NCBI GenBank assembly: GCA_017505675.1
Contig: JAFVOV010000016.1
Location: forward strand, 1-9,244
Length of the DNA: 9,244 nucleotides
From: Clostridia bacterium
GTDB taxonomy: Bacteria > Bacillota > Clostridia > Christensenellales > Borkfalkiaceae
Direction: 5' to 3'
Translations under genes and position numbers: made by a program
Part shown: positions 6,190 through 9,244 of the stretch, one piece after another
Layout: every line of letters begins with the position of its first letter
Position numbering within the stretch: the stretch's first letter is position 1
Notes under the pieces: generated by a model
The model's database searches: none
What the model saw: only the letters and a program-made list of their open reading frames with translations
Told to the model about the DNA's origin: nothing

Positions 6190-7524
6190 TTATAAACGAA
6201 TTTTTGTTTCGTTTTCACCGTAAATTATTCTATCACCAGAACAAGCAAGCGAATCGCAATATTCTAAATATTCGTCTTTATTCTTAAAGTTAGGTTGGAA
6301 ATTTTTAATAATATCTTTTGCTCGGCTAGCGTTATCAGTAAGCAATAAGTAAAGCATACCAAGTTGCCATTTTGCGCTGTCGACACAGGCGGTTTCCGGG
6401 TTTTCAATTCTATAATCAGAGCCGTGAGCCTTGCCTTTAGCGCCGGGCGCGTAGGGGTGAACTACGGGCATAATTTGGGAAAGGTCACCCATATCGGTAC
6501 TGCCGGAACTGTAATAATTTTTTTCCATCAGCACTTTATCGGGGAAAGTGAGTTTGAACGCATCTTTTGCAAGTTTAATCATATTTTCATCGTTTTTATG
6601 TGGCGCGTAACCGGGTTTATCAATAATTTCAATATTGTTCCCAAGAGAGAGCGCCGCGCCGATTAGCGCTTGATTTAGGCGTTTATTTGATTCTGCTATT
6701 GCATCAAAAGACATACCGCGCACGTAAGATTCAATATCTACCTTTTCAGGAATAGCGTTTACCATATCACCACCGTGCGTGATAATGGGATGAAATCTAA
6801 TCACGTCAGAGTCTTTGAAAGTTTCACGCAGGGCGTTGCAAGCGTTTATGCCGCAAGTCGCTGCGTAAAGGGCGTTTTTGCCGTTCCACGGGCTTCCGCC
6901 TGCGTGTGACGCAACGCCTTTATATATGATATGTTTAGCAAGGCAACCAACTCCGCCTAGCATAGTGCAGAAATTATCGTCAGCGGTGGTGTGTATCATT
7001 AAAGCGATATCAACGCCGTCAAAATAACCACGGTATAAAAATTCGGGTTTACCGCCGAAATATTTAATTTTACCTTCTTTCATAAGGTTGGTGCGGTATT
7101 CTATTTCTAAAAGTTCTTCGGCGGGAACGGCGCAAAGCCTAATTTTACCGCATAACTTATTTAATACGTCGGGTTCTTTTAGCGCTGCCGCAACACCTAT
7201 AAGCGCCGCGCATTGAGCGTTGTGTCCGCAAGAGTGAACTGCGCCCGTTACGGGGTCTGCATCTTTGTGGGTAGGGCAAATAATAGAGTCTAACTCGCCT
7301 AATACCAAAATTTCCGGGCCGGGTTTACCTGTGTCTAAAACGGTATAAAAACCGGGTATGTTTTCCGCTAAAATCAAATCGTAGCCGAGTTTAATAAATT
7401 GCTCTTCCATATATTTAGAAGTTTTTATTTCTCTAAAACCCGTTTCGGGATTTTCCCAAATATATTTTTCAGCGTTTAAAATTAACCGTTTGTGTTTATC
7501 AACTGCGCTAATAAAATCTTTCAT
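6190..7524 (-). CDS. M20-family metallopeptidase / amidohydrolase
   Basis: A 444-aa predicted cytoplasmic zinc or manganese hydrolase of the M20 family (hippurate hydrolase, aminoacylase and AbgA/AbgB relatives), which cleaves an N-acyl or peptide amide bond. Metal-site motifs are visible: the acidic strand GELD at 76-79, HSCGHNAQ at 97-104 (C99 and H101), PAEE at 134-137, H178 (MIHTT) and a late H368 (AHGSDYR). The dimerisation-domain histidine falls in SHAGG (H207). The length is in the family range, and no signal peptide or membrane segment is seen. Its ATG lies 10 bp after the tilS stop, and its ribosome site (AAGG, 7533-7536) overlaps that stop, so it is expected to be cotranscribed and partly translationally coupled. 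Pairing with tilS has no obvious biochemical logic. The substrate is unknown; a p-aminobenzoyl-glutamate-like or N-acyl-amino-acid substrate is only a family-based guess. Confidence 0.88.
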   Translation of the reverse strand: MKDFISAVDKHKRLILNAEKYIWENPETGFREIKTSKYMEEQFIKLGYDLILAENIPGFYTVLDTGKPGPEILVLGELDSIICPTHKDADPVTGAVHSCGHNAQCAALIGVAAALKEPDVLNKLCGKIRLCAVPAEELLEIEYRTNLMKEGKIKYFGGKPEFLYRGYFDGVDIALMIHTTADDNFCTMLGGVGCLAKHIIYKGVASHAGGSPWNGKNALYAATCGINACNALRETFKDSDVIRFHPIITHGGDMVNAIPEKVDIESYVRGMSFDAIAESNKRLNQALIGAALSLGNNIEIIDKPGYAPHKNDENMIKLAKDAFKLTFPDKVLMEKNYYSSGSTDMGDLSQIMPVVHPYAPGAKGKAHGSDYRIENPETACVDSAKWQLGMLYLLLTDNASRAKDIIKNFQPNFKNKDEYLEYCDSLACSGDRIIYGENETKIRL

Positions 7525-7534
7525 TTTCTCTGCC

Positions 7535-8830
7535 TTATATAATGTTAAAAGTTAAAATGTTTTTAGTGTTTTCATCAACCCTAATCTTATCGGAAACGGC
7601 TAAACCGAAAATTGCTAAAATTTCGTTTCCGTCCGCAAGCAAAATTAAATCGTCACGCAAGCGTTTCGGGATTTTTTTGTCGGTAAAATAATCGTTGAGA
7701 TTTTTAGTTCCGCCACCAAATTTTTTAAATTTATCGCCGTCACGCCTTGTTCTAATTACTGAATTTAACGGGATTTTATCTTTATCACCGTAAAACCCGT
7801 CTTTAAGGTTATCGGGGAACGGTGAAGTTTTAATACTTACGGTAATGCCGTTAATTTTCGTTTCGCCTAAATTAAAAGGTATTTCGCCGTTAAACTTTTC
7901 TTGCGCGGTAAAAATCGTAATTTTATCGTATTCGCGCACGGCAATAACGTTTTTAGGAAGACTTACTTCATTGCCGTTTTCTTGAGCGCATAAAGAAAAA
8001 ACGGAATCTATATGCGTTTTTTCCCAGTCGCGTTTAACGCCAAGACTTTTAAGCGCAATAATTACGGCGCGCCCAAAAATTGCTTTGTGCAAGGGGAGAG
8101 CAATTTCTGCCCTGTTTTTATATATTTTAACCGAGTCAACGGCAACTTTATTTAAATAATCGTTATCGGTAGATAAAATTTCAGAAAATCTTAAAACGCT
8201 TTTTTCTGCTTCGGGGAAAATTTCATTGATTTTTGGTAAAAGGTTTAAGCGGATACGGTTTCGGGTATAACTAACGTCAAAATTAGTTTTATCCGTTACA
8301 AACGGTATGGAATTTTCTTTAACAAAAGCATCAATTTCTTCTTTTGAAACGGTTATAAACGGGCGTATAATTTTGTCTTGAAAATTTGCGTTAATTCCGC
8401 TTGCGCCACTTAAGCCCGTACCACGGAATAAATTAAACAAAACGGATTCTATATTATCTTTGCTATGGTGAGCGGTAGCAATAAGGTCACATTTATTGTT
8501 AGTCAACGCGTCGTAAAAACATTCGTAACGAAGCGCGCGCGCAGCCTGCTCAACAGAAAGTTTTTCTTTTTCCGCTTTTTCAAGGCAATTAATCGTATAA
8601 GTTAATAACGGTATGGAATTTTCTTTGCAATAATTTATAACAAAATCGGTATCGGCAACTGAATCAGCGCCCCTTATGCCGTGTTCTACGTTTAACGCGA
8701 TTAGCTTAAAAGAGAATTTTTCTATAACGCTTTGCATATAATAAATAAGCGCCATAGAATCACTACCACCGGAAAGGGCAACAGCAACCGTTTTGTTTTT
8801 AAGATTAAATTGCTTTAAATCAACTTGCAT
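7535..8830 (-). CDS. tilS: tRNA(Ile)-lysidine synthetase TilS
   Basis: An essential cytoplasmic enzyme (431 aa) that uses ATP and lysine to convert C34 of the CAU anticodon of tRNA-Ile2 to lysidine, so that it reads AUA. The PP-loop motif SGGSDS lies at 20-25, followed by NVEHGIRG with acidic residues, EQAARALRYECF, ATAHHSKDNIESVLFNLFRGTG (HH at 121-122), RPFI and TRNRIR (RNRIR at 190-194). The C-terminal TilS domain, about 353-431, includes IRTRRDGDKFKKFGGGTKNLNDYF. The domain order and length match long-form bacterial TilS. I chose the ATG at 8828-8830. A TTG at 8849-8851 extends the frame by 7 residues, but it would lie upstream of the predicted transcription start and has no ribosome site. 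The ATG also lacks a Shine-Dalgarno, which fits leaderless initiation. The gene heads an operon with the M20 hydrolase and is divergent from tRNA-fMet. Confidence 0.95.
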   Translation of the reverse strand: MQVDLKQFNLKNKTVAVALSGGSDSMALIYYMQSVIEKFSFKLIALNVEHGIRGADSVADTDFVINYCKENSIPLLTYTINCLEKAEKEKLSVEQAARALRYECFYDALTNNKCDLIATAHHSKDNIESVLFNLFRGTGLSGASGINANFQDKIIRPFITVSKEEIDAFVKENSIPFVTDKTNFDVSYTRNRIRLNLLPKINEIFPEAEKSVLRFSEILSTDNDYLNKVAVDSVKIYKNRAEIALPLHKAIFGRAVIIALKSLGVKRDWEKTHIDSVFSLCAQENGNEVSLPKNVIAVREYDKITIFTAQEKFNGEIPFNLGETKINGITVSIKTSPFPDNLKDGFYGDKDKIPLNSVIRTRRDGDKFKKFGGGTKNLNDYFTDKKIPKRLRDDLILLADGNEILAIFGLAVSDKIRVDENTKNILTFNII

Positions 8831-8836
8831 ATCACT

Positions 8837-8865
8837 ATTGTAGCAAAGCAACGGGAAAAATTCAA
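8837..8865 (-). promoter_or_regulatory. tilS promoter placed for leaderless transcription
   Basis: On the minus strand TTGAAT (8865-8860) and TACAAT (8842-8837) are exactly 17 bp apart. If +1 falls 7 nt beyond the last T of the -10, it lands on 8830, the A of the tilS ATG. No Shine-Dalgarno lies between the -10 and the ATG (AGTGAT). Confidence 0.6.
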
Positions 8866-8904
8866 GTCAAAATAAATATTATTTAAAATTTTTGAGTAAT
8901 ACGG

Positions 8905-8933
8905 TTGACAAATTGTAATTTATGGTATATTAT
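8905..8933 (+). promoter_or_regulatory. Near-consensus promoter for tRNA-fMet
   Basis: A perfect -35 TTGACA (8905-8910) and -10 TATTAT (8928-8933) have 17-bp spacing. Transcription would start near 8940, about 29 nt before the mature tRNA 5' end, leaving a leader for RNase P to remove. It is divergent from the tilS promoter; about 40 bp of A/T-rich sequence separates the two -35 boxes and could serve as UP-like elements. Confidence 0.85.
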
Positions 8934-8968
8934 ATTTAAGCATCTTAAGTGCGCGAACAACTTTATAT

Positions 8969-9024
<56 letters not shown>

Positions 9025-9046
<22 letters not shown>

Positions 9047-9244
9047 CTAGATACTCGTTTGAACTTTTCTCGTTCAAACGAGTTTTCTTTTATTTCTTCT
9101 AGTTTTTTGCCGTTTATTATCTCTAAGCACTCTTTTTTGTTTAATCGCTTTGTTTCTCTCTTGTTGGTGTTATAGAGAATAATAACCTTATCGTCAAATA
9201 AAAATACACGGTTTATAAACGAGTTAAAGAACTCGTTTTTTTCT
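9025..9244 (-). CDS. C-terminal end of a probable large serine recombinase (partial)
   Basis: The last 72 codons of a minus-strand gene that runs off the right edge (codons in frame from 9243). The start lies outside the window. The segment FFNSFINRVFLFDDKVIILYNTNKRE fits the pattern near the C-terminus of many large serine recombinases of Bacillota (F-x-N/K-x-V/I-Y/F-x-Y/F-D-D-K-x-V/I-I-x-Y/F-N), and is followed by a lysine-rich helical tail. No catalytic domain is visible, so the assignment rests on this pattern alone; another coiled-coil or DNA-binding protein is possible. The frame continues across the tRNA terminator hairpin and the last 22 bases of tRNA-fMet, and ends at a TGA complementary to 9025-9027 in the T-loop. 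The last residues (SSGCGEGI) are thus antisense to the tRNA. This overlap suggests integration at the tRNA 3' end (inference). Confidence 0.6.
9053..9093 (+). terminator. Intrinsic terminator of tRNA-fMet
   Basis: A 12-bp perfect stem (ACTCGTTTGAAC at 9053-9064, GTTCAAACGAGT at 9072-9083) with a 7-nt loop is followed by a T-rich tract (TTTCTTTTATTTC). It starts 6 bp after the encoded CCA. It lies inside the opposing recombinase reading frame. Confidence 0.9.
9217..9244 (+). repeat. Second hairpin with T-run, sharing its arm sequence with the tRNA terminator
   Basis: A 9-bp stem (AAACGAGTT at 9217-9225, AACTCGTTT at 9230-9238) with loop AAAG is followed by TTTTCT up to the window edge, so it has the form of a plus-strand terminator. 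It lies within the recombinase coding frame (encoding EFFNSFI). The 8-mer AAACGAGT/ACTCGTTT occurs in both arms of this hairpin and both arms of the tRNA terminator, four copies within about 190 bp. Confidence 0.5.

Noticed and set aside
6364..6666. Plus-strand 100-codon frame inside the M20 hydrolase gene
   Set aside because: Antisense to conserved metal-site codons; no ribosome site or family resemblance.
8831..8851. TTG-initiated 7-residue extension of TilS
   Set aside because: No ribosome site, and it overlaps the -10 box of the only good promoter.

Overview
This AT-rich window reads as part of a Bacillota (clostridial-type) chromosome, probably from an uncultured gut or rumen lineage. 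The pointers are purine-rich Shine-Dalgarno sites (AGGAG-like), TTG as well as ATG starts, a DUF4143-type ATPase, a SERCA-like Ca2+ ATPase, and a large-serine-recombinase-like gene. The lineage is inferred from gene style, not from a phylogenetic marker.

Layout. (1) 2-1093: 3' part of an AAA_14/DUF4143 ATPase, with its Walker A end lying off the left edge. (2) 1272-1880: a compact two-gene cassette of unknown function, a 66-aa protein and a 103-aa protein with a possible helix-turn-helix. It is preceded by an extended -10 promoter embedded in a perfect palindrome and closed by a 17-bp terminator hairpin. (3) 1932-4683: a monocistronic P-type (P2A, SERCA/PacL-like) calcium ATPase with its own promoter and terminator. 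(4) 4737-6182: a monocistronic Gfo/Idh/MocA-family oxidoreductase with an internal cysteine cluster. (5) 6190-8865, minus strand: a two-gene operon, tilS (tRNA-Ile lysidine synthetase) followed 10 bp later by an M20-family amidohydrolase. It converges on the oxidoreductase gene. (6) 8905-9093: an initiator tRNA-fMet gene with a near-consensus promoter and a strong terminator, divergent from tilS. (7) 9025-9244, minus strand: the C-terminal end of a recombinase-like protein whose reading frame runs through the tRNA terminator and stops inside the tRNA T-arm.

Most of the window is ordinary housekeeping and metabolic sequence, each gene or operon with its own promoter and terminator. The unusual part is the right end. 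The recombinase frame enters the 3' half of tRNA-fMet, where an integrase attachment site would be expected. The T-arm of that same tRNA carries one extra base (78 nt instead of 77), which either bulges an A out of the stem or reflects a chimeric, recombined T-arm. The window therefore probably ends just inside an integrated element.

Two further signals deserve attention. The tilS promoter is placed so that the predicted transcription start falls on the A of its ATG, implying a leaderless mRNA. The palindrome over the -10 box of the small two-gene cassette looks like an operator, possibly for the DNA-binding protein the cassette may encode.
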